In this document: positions 1-7,558 of the stretch, in pieces
How positions within the stretch are numbered: the first letter of the stretch is position 1
Layout: every line of letters starts with the position of its first letter
DNA from: Deinococcota bacterium
GTDB lineage: Bacteria > Deinococcota > Deinococci > Deinococcales > Trueperaceae
Reading direction: 5' to 3'
Assembly: GCA_963170125.1 (NCBI GenBank)
Contig: CAUJFI010000110.1
Location: 1 to 64,000 of the forward strand
Length of the DNA stretch: 64,000 nt
Notes under the pieces: model-generated
Seen by the model: the letters and a program-made list of their open reading frames with translations, nothing else
Told to the model about the DNA's origin: nothing
Databases searched by the model: none
Translations under genes and position numbers: made by a program

Positions 1-280
1 CCGTCACGGCGCGGCGGACCGCCACCGCGACCCCCCGCGCGTCGAACCCCATCAGCATCACGTCCGGCCCCAACTTCTCGTTTATGCGGTCGGCCAGGTC
101 GTCCTCGCCCGCCTCGGCGGGGGCGCCGGTCAGCGCGGCTACGATGTCGTCGAGCGCCTCGGGGGGCTCAAGGAAGAAGTCGCCGCTGACGTGGACATCC
201 GTCAGGCGCCCGTCGCTCAGTTCCAGATCGACCACCACCAGCTTGCCGCCGGGTTGTTTGAACTCGCCATGCAGGGGCAT
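1..280 (-). CDS. Lipoate--protein ligase accessory (C-terminal-domain) protein, LplB-like, partial at window edge
   Basis: The reverse-strand frame starts at an ATG at 280 and runs off the left edge (about 93 residues visible). It begins MPLHGEFKQPGGKLVVVDLE and continues with SGDFFLEPPEAL and a GFD..GVAVAVRRA ending. This matches the small C-terminal accessory domain of lipoate-protein ligase A, which in Thermoplasma-type systems is a separate polypeptide needed for lipoate adenylation. The catalytic ligase would be expected just beyond the left edge, but that is not visible. The start is supported by TATCAT seven bases upstream, a leaderless-type promoter. The visible part is close to the usual full length of the domain. 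Confidence 0.75.
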   Translation of the reverse strand, partial: MPLHGEFKQPGGKLVVVDLELSDGRLTDVHVSGDFFLEPPEALDDIVAALTGAPAEAGEDDLADRINEKLGPDVMLMGFDARGVAVAVRRAVT

Positions 281-287
281 GTGGGCG

Positions 288-293
288 ATGATA
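288..293 (-). promoter_or_regulatory. Leaderless-type -10 box of the LplB-like gene
   Basis: TATCAT on the reverse strand ends seven bases before the ATG at 280, leaving no room for a ribosome binding site. It fits the TANNNT-N5-7-start pattern seen repeatedly in this window. Confidence 0.5.
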
Positions 294-367
294 GCGCCGC
301 CATGCCGTCGCCCAGGTTGACCAGGGTCAAAGCGTAGTAAGCGGCTCGGGATTACTCTGCGCTTGAC

Positions 368-1315
368 ATGGCAGACCTGCCCGCACCGACCGTCCCCGCC
401 CTCGCGAGTAACGTGGCGGCGCGCCTAGCGAACGCGAGCGTCGAGGTCAAGACCGAGACGCCGCTCCTCCCAAGAGCCGCGTTCTTCCTCATCTCGGTGG
501 CGTCGCTCGTGGGCGTCTACTTCACGGGTAGGCTTCACGGCCTCGAGGGCGTCGGGCTCGTGTGGCGGTGGCTCCACTTCTGGGGTCTGGCCCTGACGTC
601 CGGCATGCTCGCCTGGCGCCTGCTCTACCTCCGGCGCTCGGAGAGCGGCCTGAGCGACGAGCGCGTCGGGGTGCTCTTCCGCGACCTCCTAGGGCGGATC
701 GGCGTGCTGCGCCGTTTCCTCGTCCCGCTGCTCCTCGTGGGGGCCCCGGCACCTTGGTTCGTCCCCTACCTGAGCCCGTGGCAGGCAGCGGCGCTAACGA
801 CCACCAGCCTGGCGACGGCCCTGGCCGTCCTCGGAGCGCACGAGCGCCGCTCCGCGGCGTTCGCCGCTTTCTCCCTCGGCCTGGCGGGCCTCGCGCTCTG
901 GGGTTGGTCGGACAGCGCGGGCCTCGCCCCGTTGGCCGCCGTCAGGACCGTGCACCTCTGGGCGTTCGCCGCCTGGCTCGGGGGCGCGCTCTTCAACCTC
1001 GGCGCCGCCGTGCCGGCCGGGCGGCGCAACGCCAACCTCGACGCAGTCGTCGCCGGCGCGCGCCAGCTCGAGCGCTTCAGGTGGGTCGTGCGAACCGCCT
1101 TGCCGACGGTCATCCTCACGGGTGTGTGGATGGCTCTACGCTACGGGGGCGTCGCGAGTCCGTTCTGGCAAGCCGGTCTCGGCCTCCTCGTGCCTCTCAA
1201 GCTCGTGCTCATCCTCGCGCTGGTCGTCATCTTCATCACGTGCCCGCTCTACCGGGCGTGCTCGCCCGTCCGCGGCGTCTGCAACCTCGAGGACCTCGAG
1301 CCGGTCGGTCGGTGA
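368..1315 (+). CDS. Multi-pass membrane protein, CopD/DUF2269-like
   Basis: A 315-residue hydrophobic protein with about eight predicted membrane segments. A segment near residues 195-220 reads VRTVHLWAFAAWLGGALFN, resembling the His-containing helix of CopD-type or other small haem/metal membrane proteins. The C-terminal tail has three cysteines (TCPLYRACSPVRGVCNLED) after the last helix. A TusA-like gene begins two bases after its stop, so the pair is probably co-transcribed and may act together on sulfur or redox chemistry at the membrane; that link is inference. A TACTCT hexamer lies nine bases before the ATG. The precise substrate cannot be stated. Confidence 0.6.
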   Translation: MADLPAPTVPALASNVAARLANASVEVKTETPLLPRAAFFLISVASLVGVYFTGRLHGLEGVGLVWRWLHFWGLALTSGMLAWRLLYLRRSESGLSDERVGVLFRDLLGRIGVLRRFLVPLLLVGAPAPWFVPYLSPWQAAALTTTSLATALAVLGAHERRSAAFAAFSLGLAGLALWGWSDSAGLAPLAAVRTVHLWAFAAWLGGALFNLGAAVPAGRRNANLDAVVAGARQLERFRWVVRTALPTVILTGVWMALRYGGVASPFWQAGLGLLVPLKLVLILALVVIFITCPLYRACSPVRGVCNLEDLEPVGR

Positions 1316-1317
1316 GG

Positions 1318-1662
1318 GTGAGCGAGGCGCTGGAGCGGCCGTCTGCTAGCCGGGAGGCGCCGGAGCGGTCGGTGGCGGACCCGGGCGGGGGAGGCGCCGT
1401 CCACAAGCTGGACAACCGCGGCTCGGCCTGCTCGCTCGGCCTCCTGCGTGTGAAGCAGCGCCTAGCGGAGATGCCGTTGGGTGACGTCCTTGAGGTCGTG
1501 ACGCGCGACCGCTTCGCGCCGTACGAGGTGCCGGCTTGGGTGGAGCGTCAGGGGTTGGAGCTCGTCTCGCTCGTGCGGTCGGGCGTCTGGCTCTTCTCGA
1601 CCACCACGTTCACGATCCGGAAGACCGTCGCCGTGCTGCCACCCAGGCAGAAGGTCGTCTAG
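1318..1662 (+). CDS. TusA/SirA-like sulfur-carrier family protein with degenerate CPxP motif
   Basis: 114 residues from a GTG two bases after the preceding stop. An N-terminal low-complexity stretch is followed by a TusA fold signature: KLDNRGSACSLGLLRVKQRL, then GDVLEVVTRD and a C-terminal beta strand. TusA proteins relay sulfur as a persulfide on the Cys of a CPxP motif. Here the Cys is kept (ACSLG) but both prolines are replaced. Coupling to the membrane gene upstream suggests a dedicated partner. Its last 53 bases overlap the convergent helicase gene. The family call is reasonably firm; sulfur-transfer activity is uncertain because of the changed motif. Confidence 0.65.
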   Translation: MSEALERPSASREAPERSVADPGGGGAVHKLDNRGSACSLGLLRVKQRLAEMPLGDVLEVVTRDRFAPYEVPAWVERQGLELVSLVRSGVWLFSTTTFTIRKTVAVLPPRQKVV

Positions 1663-3379
1663 CCGAAAGTTCACGCGACCGCGCCATCGCGCTGGCCAGC
1701 TTCAGCACGCCGTTCCACCGCCGCTCCAGCATGCTGGGCGGTGGGGTGGTGGCGTGGTGCCTCAACCGCGCCGCCACCGCTCCCCGGTGCGCCTCCAGGA
1801 AGATGTACTCGCGCTTGGCGCGCGTGAGCGCGACGAACAGGACGTTGGCCTCGGCCTCCTCGTCGGCCGCGTCCTTCCCGGCGATGCCGAGGCCCTCCGG
1901 GCGCAGGAGCAGCACCCGCTGCGCCTCGCGCCCCTTCGCCTTATGGATGGTGGAGAGGAGCACGCCATCGCGGACGTCCTCGCGCGCCAGAAGATCGTGC
2001 GCCGCCGCTTCGAGCTCCGCGAACGTCAAGGACGGGGGCCGCAGCAGGGACGTCAACCGGCCGTGGGCACGGCGCTCCTGCCCAGCCCGCAGCAGTAGCG
2101 CGAGGGCGTGGTGCGAGTCCGCGCTACCCGTCAGGCGCGCCGGCAACGCCTGACTGGTGAGGAGCTGCCGCTCCAGGTGCGCGGCTTCCTCGCTAGCGTG
2201 GCGCCCGACGAGGCTCACGGCTGCGGCCGGCAGGCGCTCCGCGCCGCCGAACACGGTCCGTGCCAGCTCCAGGACCGTGTCGACGATCTCCTCGCCCAGG
2301 ACCCGCGCCGGCACCCCGGCCTCTGCGAGCGCCAAAGCGATGCGCAGCAAGGGCGCGTTGACGCGGCTCAGCACCAGGTCGCCTGGCCGTGCGCCCCGGG
2401 CCAGGTTGGCCTCGAGACCGAAGCGCACCGTGCCCAGCCCGGCTCCCGGCGCGGGCTCCATCTCGGGCGCGAAGCGCCGGGCGAGCATGACGTGCCTGAC
2501 GGGGCAGCGGTACGAGACGGAGAGCGGCAGCACGGCGGCGTCCGTCCGCACCCCGACGCGCTCGAGCGAACGGCGGTCCGCGCCCGCGAAGGCGTAGATG
2601 GCCTGGCGCGGGTCACCGACGAAGAGCGCCCGCGCGCCCTCGTCAACGAGCCGCATGACGAGCTCCAAGCTCATCCTGCTCAGGTCCTGAGCTTCGTCGA
2701 CGCAGGCGAAGTCGTAGCGGTCGAGCGGATGAGGGTCCGTGGCGGGCAGGTAGACCATGTCCGTGAAGTCGACCTCGCCGCTCGCTGCTGCGCGCCTACC
2801 GTCCGTCAGAAGCGGAGCGAGCAGCGCTACCACGCCCGGCAGCGTGCCGTGCGGCACCGGACTCTCCAGGCCGTAGCGCGTCGCGAGGGCCATGACGGCG
2901 GCCGCGTCCGTCGGCTCGACCAGCTCGATCCGGGCGAAGTCGGCCAGCCTGGCCAGGAAGTCGGCTACCGTCCCGGACGCGAACTCGGGCGCGCGCGCCT
3001 CGAGCAGCGCGAGGGCGAGCCGCCGGTACTTGGCGGGGGCAGGCGAACCGCTCGCCACCGCCGGATGGCTCCGCACCAACGCGGCGCGCCCGAGGGCGTG
3101 GATAGTGGTCGCCTCGACGCCGGGCGGGAGGCGCGCCCGCAGCTCGGCAGCCGTCGAGCGGTTGAAGGCGAGGAAGCAGGCCTTCGTACCCGGCGGCAGG
3201 CGGCGTGCGACGCCGACGAGCGTGGTCGTTTTGCCGCTACCGGCGGTGGCCATGACCAGTCCGTGGTGCCGCGTTTTCTCCACGTGCTCGAAGACGGCAC
3301 GCTGGTAGGGGCTCGGGGAGTCCGGCGCCGGACTTCCCGCCGCGGGCCGCTTGACTTTGGCTTCGACGGCTATGTGCAT
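1610..3379 (-). CDS. UvrD/Rep-family (superfamily 1) ATP-dependent DNA helicase
   Basis: 589 residues with the ordered SF1 motifs: Walker A ATAGSGKTTTL (near residue 45), a FLAFNRST segment (Ia), Walker B VDEAQDLSRM, motif III GDPRQAIYAFAGAD, motif IV YRCP, motif V STIHKAKGREAQRVLLL and motif VI VLFVALTRAKR. It should unwind DNA from 3' to 5' during repair or fork clearance. It is shorter than UvrD/PcrA (about 700-750 residues), so the 1B/2B insertions are reduced. The ATG at 3379 is the first in frame, with no clear ribosome site. Its C-terminus overlaps the end of the convergent TusA-like gene by 53 bases. Confidence 0.85.
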   Translation of the reverse strand: MHIAVEAKVKRPAAGSPAPDSPSPYQRAVFEHVEKTRHHGLVMATAGSGKTTTLVGVARRLPPGTKACFLAFNRSTAAELRARLPPGVEATTIHALGRAALVRSHPAVASGSPAPAKYRRLALALLEARAPEFASGTVADFLARLADFARIELVEPTDAAAVMALATRYGLESPVPHGTLPGVVALLAPLLTDGRRAAASGEVDFTDMVYLPATDPHPLDRYDFACVDEAQDLSRMSLELVMRLVDEGARALFVGDPRQAIYAFAGADRRSLERVGVRTDAAVLPLSVSYRCPVRHVMLARRFAPEMEPAPGAGLGTVRFGLEANLARGARPGDLVLSRVNAPLLRIALALAEAGVPARVLGEEIVDTVLELARTVFGGAERLPAAAVSLVGRHASEEAAHLERQLLTSQALPARLTGSADSHHALALLLRAGQERRAHGRLTSLLRPPSLTFAELEAAAHDLLAREDVRDGVLLSTIHKAKGREAQRVLLLRPEGLGIAGKDAADEEAEANVLFVALTRAKREYIFLEAHRGAVAARLRHHATTPPPSMLERRWNGVLKLASAMARSRELSARRPSAWVAARRRSSGS

Positions 3380-3479
3380 GAGAAGGTCCCGCCTCCGAGC
3401 ATCGCCCGGCGGCGGGACCGTGAACTAGAGAACCGGGCCTAGGCCTGCTGGGCGCCAGTCCGGTGGTCGCCTTCGCGGC

Positions 3480-5051
3480 TCAGTCCTGGCGGACGGCTTC
3501 CTGCCTGCGCGGACCGTTGCGCCGGTGCTGCGGCGGTCGCCCGCTCGCCCCGCCGCGCTCGCCGCCTCGGTCGTCCGCTCGCTGCTGACGCTCTTGCTGC
3601 GGGCGCCTCGCCTGCCCGCCTTGCGGCTGGGACTGGCCAGAGCGGCCTTCGCCTCGGCCGTTGGAGCCCCGTGAGCGCTGACCGCTATGCGCGCCGCCGC
3701 CGGAATGCGGGCGCTGGCCGGCGGGTGAGCCGGCGCCAGCCTGTTGGTCGCGCGGGCCGCGGCTGCCGCCGCTGCCGGAGCGCCGCCGGTTGCCGCCGCG
3801 GCGCTCGCCACTGACCTCGCCACCGCGGGCGGTGGAACCCTCGCGCTTGCTGTCGAGGGCCTCGAGCTCGGCCACCGGGCCGGCGTAGCCGTCCACGGGT
3901 CGGCGCTCGATGCGCATGCGCAGGCGCCGCTCTAGCTGGCGCACGTTGTCCAGGTCGTTGATCGTGACGAACGTGAGCGCCTCGCCGCTGCGCTCGGCCC
4001 GACCGGTGCGGCCGATGCGGTGCGTGTAGGCCTCCGGCGTGTCGGGGAAGTCGTAATTGATGACGTGCGACACGCGGGCGACGTCGATGCCGCGAGCCGC
4101 GATGTCCGTGGCGACGAGCACGTGGTACGTGCCGTCCTTGAAGCCGTCCAGCGCTTCCTGCCTGCGCCGCTGCGAGAGGTTGCCCTGCAGCTCGGCGACG
4201 AAGTGGTTCGCCTTGTCGAGCGTGGCGGCTAGGCGCTTGGCGCGGTGCTTCGTCCGGGTGAAGACGAGGACGGAGCGGAGGTCCTTGCCCTTGAGCATCT
4301 CGAGCAGGAGGTCCGTCTTCGCGGTCTCGTCCACCGGGATGAGCGCGTGGTCGATGGTCTCGGCAGGAGCGACCCGGCTGATCTCGACCTTGAGCGGGTC
4401 CGTGAGGAGGTCGTCGGCGAGGTGGGCGATCTCCTGGGGCATGGTGGCGGAGAAGAGGAGCCGCTGCGCCTCTACCGGGACGGCCTTGAGAATCTGCCTG
4501 ACCGACGGCAGGAAGCCCATGTCGAACATGTGGTCGGCCTCGTCCAGGACGAGCGCCTCGACCTGCGTGAGGTCGGCGTTGCCCCGCTGCATGTGATCGA
4601 GGAGCCTGCCTGGGCAGGCGACGATGATGTCGGCCCTGCCGCGAAGAGCGTCGACCTGCGGCTGGAAGCCCACCCCGCCGTACACGGTGGCGCTACGCAG
4701 GCCGGTCGCCTGACCGAGGGTGCGGAACTCGTCGTTGATCTGTTCAGCGAGCTCGCGCGTGGGGGCGACCACGAGGGCGCGCACGGTGCGGCGCTTGCCC
4801 CCGCCGCCGTGGCGGGCGCCCAGTGAGCCTACGGGACCGTTGCCTAGGAGCAACCGGTGGAGGATCGGGAGGACGAAGGCGGCGGTGTTGCCGGTGCCCG
4901 TCTGTGCGAGGCCGAGCACGTGGCGGCCCGCCATGGCTTCGGCGATCGTCTGCTGTTGGATGGGCGTGGGCTTCGTGTAACCCGCGGCGCGCACGCCGAG
5001 GCCTACCCGCGGGTCCAGGTCGAACCCGTCGAACGAATCTTGGTTTTGCAT
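3480..5051 (-). CDS. DEAD-box RNA helicase (RhlE/CshA-like) with Walker A Lys-to-Asn change
   Basis: 523 residues. It has a Q motif (GYTKPTPIQQQ), motif Ia PTRELA, DEAD at about residues 170-173, SAT (LLFSATMP) and HRIGRTGRA. The C-terminal 120 residues are rich in Gly, Arg, Ser and Gln (RGG-like), typical of an RNA-binding tail. Motif I reads AQTGTGNTAAF: residue 55 is Asn (AAC) where the family has the ATP-binding Lys. Motif Ib is CPGR instead of TPGR. These changes would be expected to cripple ATPase activity unless the base is an error. The start at 5051 is chosen because AGGAAGGA lies about 13 bases upstream; the frame stays open to 5363 without homology. Confidence 0.85.
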   Translation of the reverse strand: MQNQDSFDGFDLDPRVGLGVRAAGYTKPTPIQQQTIAEAMAGRHVLGLAQTGTGNTAAFVLPILHRLLLGNGPVGSLGARHGGGGKRRTVRALVVAPTRELAEQINDEFRTLGQATGLRSATVYGGVGFQPQVDALRGRADIIVACPGRLLDHMQRGNADLTQVEALVLDEADHMFDMGFLPSVRQILKAVPVEAQRLLFSATMPQEIAHLADDLLTDPLKVEISRVAPAETIDHALIPVDETAKTDLLLEMLKGKDLRSVLVFTRTKHRAKRLAATLDKANHFVAELQGNLSQRRRQEALDGFKDGTYHVLVATDIAARGIDVARVSHVINYDFPDTPEAYTHRIGRTGRAERSGEALTFVTINDLDNVRQLERRLRMRIERRPVDGYAGPVAELEALDSKREGSTARGGEVSGERRGGNRRRSGSGGSRGPRDQQAGAGSPAGQRPHSGGGAHSGQRSRGSNGRGEGRSGQSQPQGGQARRPQQERQQRADDRGGERGGASGRPPQHRRNGPRRQEAVRQD

Positions 5052-5208
5052 GCTGTTGTGTGTATCCTTCCTGGCCAACCACGAGCCAGGAAAGTTCAGG
5101 GCAAGCGGAAAGCGCGTAGCCACTCTACGACATCGCTGCTCAGGACGTGTCGGATGGCCGACATCGCGCCCCGCAGGGCTGACCGCCTGGCCCCGTCGGC
5201 CGGTCCGC

Positions 5209-6180
5209 CTAGCTTCGCGCCGCGTCGACCGCCGACCCCTCGATCTCCCCCAGGACGGCGATGATGGCCGTAGCGGTGGCCGTCTGGTTGTCCACCTCTG
5301 CACCGTTCGCGAAGGCCTCGTCGTCCAGGTAGCTTTCTGACCCGTTATGGCGCATGGGCCCAAGCACCACGTTCACGAGGCGCCCGTCGCGCCGCAGCCT
5401 GTTCCAGTGCGAGCCGCGCGCGAGGGGCCACCGGCCGGGGAAGAGGACGCGCCCGTACAGCGGGACGTGGTCGCTTGGGCTCCGCAGGTCGTAGAGGCGG
5501 TCGAGCGCGTCGAGCCCGGCGTCGCTCGCCATGACGCCCGCGAGCGAGACGACGGTGAGCGGCGCGTCGAGGGCGCGCTTCAGGAAGCGCGCGGCGACGA
5601 TGCCGATCTGGACGCCGCCGCTGTAGCCGAGGACCGTGATGGGTACCCCGCTGCCCGGCACGTACCCCGCCCGCAGCAGCGAGGTCAGCATGACCTGGGC
5701 CTCGCCGCGCCCGTAGACGGGGCCGTAGCGCTGGTCGGCGGCCACCAGGACCTGGAAGAGGTTACGGATGTTGATGCTGAACGCGAGGAGCGAGTGCTTG
5801 CCGGCCAGCTTGTACTCGAACATCCGCCGCCAGAAGCGCGCCAACGGGCGTTCGTCGAGCAGTCCGACGTTGCGCACTGAGTAGGGCATCAGGTCGCCGA
5901 GGATGACGGCGCGCGGCAACGCGGCGTCCAGCTGATTGAGGAGACCCTGGACGTCATCGTAGTTCTCGGCGCCGACCTTGGCGATGCCATCCAGGTACAC
6001 CACGAACTGCCGTGGCTCCTTGTCGCCGCCGATCCTGCGGTACGCGGCGTGACTGGCCTCGTGCGGGTGCTCCAGGCCTTCGCCGTACCAGCCCGCCCAC
6101 CAGCCCAGCGTCTCGATAGGCGAGAGGAGCAGCGACAAGGTCAGCGCCCCGATCGCGACGGCGATGAGGAGCGTTATCAC
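5209..6180 (-). CDS. Putative alpha/beta-hydrolase-fold protein, membrane-anchored
   Basis: 323 residues starting at GTG 6180, with one N-terminal hydrophobic segment (residues 1-20) that would anchor it in the membrane. ITVLGYSGGVQIG, about two thirds along, fits the G-x-S-x-G nucleophile elbow of alpha/beta hydrolases, and QFVVYLDGI could be the oxyanion-side strand. A candidate catalytic His lies in GPMRHNGSESYL. Its start overlaps the stop of the upstream membrane protein by four bases (6177-6180), so the two are one operon and likely work together. Substrate unknown. Confidence 0.55.
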   Translation of the reverse strand: MITLLIAVAIGALTLSLLLSPIETLGWWAGWYGEGLEHPHEASHAAYRRIGGDKEPRQFVVYLDGIAKVGAENYDDVQGLLNQLDAALPRAVILGDLMPYSVRNVGLLDERPLARFWRRMFEYKLAGKHSLLAFSINIRNLFQVLVAADQRYGPVYGRGEAQVMLTSLLRAGYVPGSGVPITVLGYSGGVQIGIVAARFLKRALDAPLTVVSLAGVMASDAGLDALDRLYDLRSPSDHVPLYGRVLFPGRWPLARGSHWNRLRRDGRLVNVVLGPMRHNGSESYLDDEAFANGAEVDNQTATATAIIAVLGEIEGSAVDAARS

Positions 6181-6878
6181 GCCGCCCCACCCGGCTTGCG
6201 GCCAGGCCGCCGCCTGGCTCTAACGCGCGGCTCGGCTAGACCCGGCTCGGGCGCGGAGTCGATGAGCTCGAGCCACTCGCGCCTGTTGGTCACGAGTGGC
6301 ACGCCGGCGGCCTGCCTGCGCGCCAGTCTGGCGAGGGCGATGAGGGGCCCACCCACGGTGCGCTGGACGCTGACGAGGATGAGCGCGCCGAGCGCGACGG
6401 TCAGCAGCGCCTCGAGGGGCGCCAAGCTCAGGCCCTCCGCCACGCCGACGATCGTGGCTACCACGCTCCAGATCCAGAGCAGCACGGAGATGGGCAGCCC
6501 CAGGTACGGGATGAACGAGAGGTAGCCGAAGAGGCGTGGCGCCTGGCCGAGCGCGACCATGCCGGCCACGAACGAGAAGGGCACGTCGATGCGCAAGGCG
6601 TACCGTGCCAGCAGGTACACGGAGAGTGCGAAGAAGAGGTAACCGAACGCGAAGATGAAGGCGGAGATCAGGAGCGAGATGGCGAAGCGCCGCGGCGAGA
6701 CGCGGTTGACGAAGAGCACCACGCTCTCCCCGACGGCCTCCGAGAGGCCGGCCGCGAGGAGGACGTAGAAGGCTAGCCGTAAGGCCCCGCCGCCCAGGCG
6801 GAGGAGTTCGGTGGTGCCCGGCTGCAGGAGGAGGGTGTCGCGGATGAGCGCGATCGCGGTCTCCAGGTCGAGCATCAT
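6177..6878 (-). CDS. Membrane protein of unknown function (YIP1-like topology)
   Basis: About 233 residues with five hydrophobic segments (LAFYVLLAAGL, ISLLISAFIFAFGYLFFALSV, FSFVAGMVAL, ISVLLWIWSVVATIVGVAEGL, LLTVALGALILVS) and a basic C-terminal tail ending RARRRPGRKPGG. The WSVVATIVGVAEGL helix resembles the last core helices of YIP1-type proteins, but I cannot confirm the family. ATG codons at 6878 and 6875 sit 4 and 7 bases after TAGGGT, so the start is probably one of these. It overlaps the downstream hydrolase gene by four bases. Confidence 0.5.
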   Translation of the reverse strand: MMLDLETAIALIRDTLLLQPGTTELLRLGGGALRLAFYVLLAAGLSEAVGESVVLFVNRVSPRRFAISLLISAFIFAFGYLFFALSVYLLARYALRIDVPFSFVAGMVALGQAPRLFGYLSFIPYLGLPISVLLWIWSVVATIVGVAEGLSLAPLEALLTVALGALILVSVQRTVGGPLIALARLARRQAAGVPLVTNRREWLELIDSAPEPGLAEPRVRARRRPGRKPGGAA

Positions 6879-6914
6879 CAAGACCCTATCAGTAAGGAGG
6901 ACGGCGCGCGCTTC

Positions 6915-6943
6915 TTGAGCGGACCGTGCCGATGTGCTAGCAT
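6915..6943 (+). promoter_or_regulatory. Promoter of rpsT
   Basis: TTGAGC (6915-6920) and TAGCAT (6938-6943) are separated by 17 bases, a good vegetative sigma promoter. It leaves a leader of about 150 bases before the rpsT start, unlike the leaderless genes nearby, and so room for autoregulation by S20. The leader itself shows no obvious known element. Confidence 0.55.
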
Positions 6944-7103
6944 CGCCAGGCTATCGGCACCTCGAGCCGAGGGTTCGTCGCGGACGGAGTTCGCTGCGGA
7001 CCTAAGCGATGAGGGCGTGGGACCCGGCCGGGACCCAGAGGATTCCAAAGCGCCAAGCAGGGCCCGAACAGCCCATGCGTACATAGGAAGAACGAGGAGC
7101 AAC

Positions 7104-7382
7104 GTGTCACAGAACGCATCCGCGATGAAGCGCCACCGCCAGTCCGAAGAACGGCGCCTCGCCAACCGGGCCAAGAAGAGCACCATCCGCACCTTCACCA
7201 AGAAGGCGGTCGCCGCCGCCGAGTCTGGTGACTTCGCCGCCGCCGCCAAGTACCAGAAGGTCGTCCAGGGCCTCGTCGACCGCGCCATCAAGTCGTCCAC
7301 CTTGCACAGCAACACGGCCGCTCGCCGCAAGTCGCGCCTCGCCAAGCGCATCAACTCGCTGCAGCAGGGCAACGCTCAGTAG
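7104..7382 (+). CDS. rpsT: 30S ribosomal protein S20
   Basis: 92 residues, the normal length for S20. It is Lys/Arg/Ala-rich and helical, with the family pattern KRHRQSEERRLANRAKKSTIR, AAESGDFAAAAKYQK and a LHSNTAARRKSRLAKRI ending. S20 binds 16S rRNA early in 30S assembly. The start is the GTG at 7104, because GAGGAG lies five bases upstream at 7094-7099; the upstream open frame is non-homologous. Followed by a strong terminator and monocistronic. Confidence 0.95.
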   Translation: MSQNASAMKRHRQSEERRLANRAKKSTIRTFTKKAVAAAESGDFAAAAKYQKVVQGLVDRAIKSSTLHSNTAARRKSRLAKRINSLQQGNAQ

Positions 7383-7425
7383 ATCTCGGCAGTTGGCGGT
7401 TGGCCCTTCGCGGGCCGCTCATGCC

Positions 7426-7461
7426 GGACCGGCGGGCAAGAAAGCCCGCCGGTCCTCGTTT
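7426..7461 (+). terminator. Rho-independent terminator of rpsT
   Basis: A perfect 12-bp GC-rich stem (GGACCGGCGGGC pairing with 7444-7455) closes a six-base AAGAAA loop and is followed by TCGTTT. It lies 44 bases after the rpsT stop. Confidence 0.8.
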
Positions 7462-7546
7462 GGTGTGCCTTACGGACCTCGGCGCGCGGCGACGCCCCGC
7501 GCGCTAACGCCCTCCGGAGCTCGCGGACCGTTGCCGTGCGCCTCGG

Positions 7547-7552
7547 TATGCT
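7547..7552 (+). promoter_or_regulatory. Leaderless-type -10 box of the trmJ-like gene
   Basis: TATGCT is followed by six bases and then the ATG at 7559. No Shine-Dalgarno sequence is present. Confidence 0.5.
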
Positions 7553-7558
7553 GGCCGG

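Noticed and set aside
1536-3442. Plus-strand open frames across the UvrD-like gene
   Set aside because: Arg/Gln-rich compositional shadows without motifs; the reverse strand carries all helicase motifs.
5052-5363. Upstream extension of the DEAD-box helicase
   Set aside because: The frame is open but non-homologous, overlaps the hydrolase gene's 3' end, and a good ribosome site selects 5051.
6878-7372. Reverse frame across rpsT
   Set aside because: It is antisense to the S20 gene and its promoter, with no homology.
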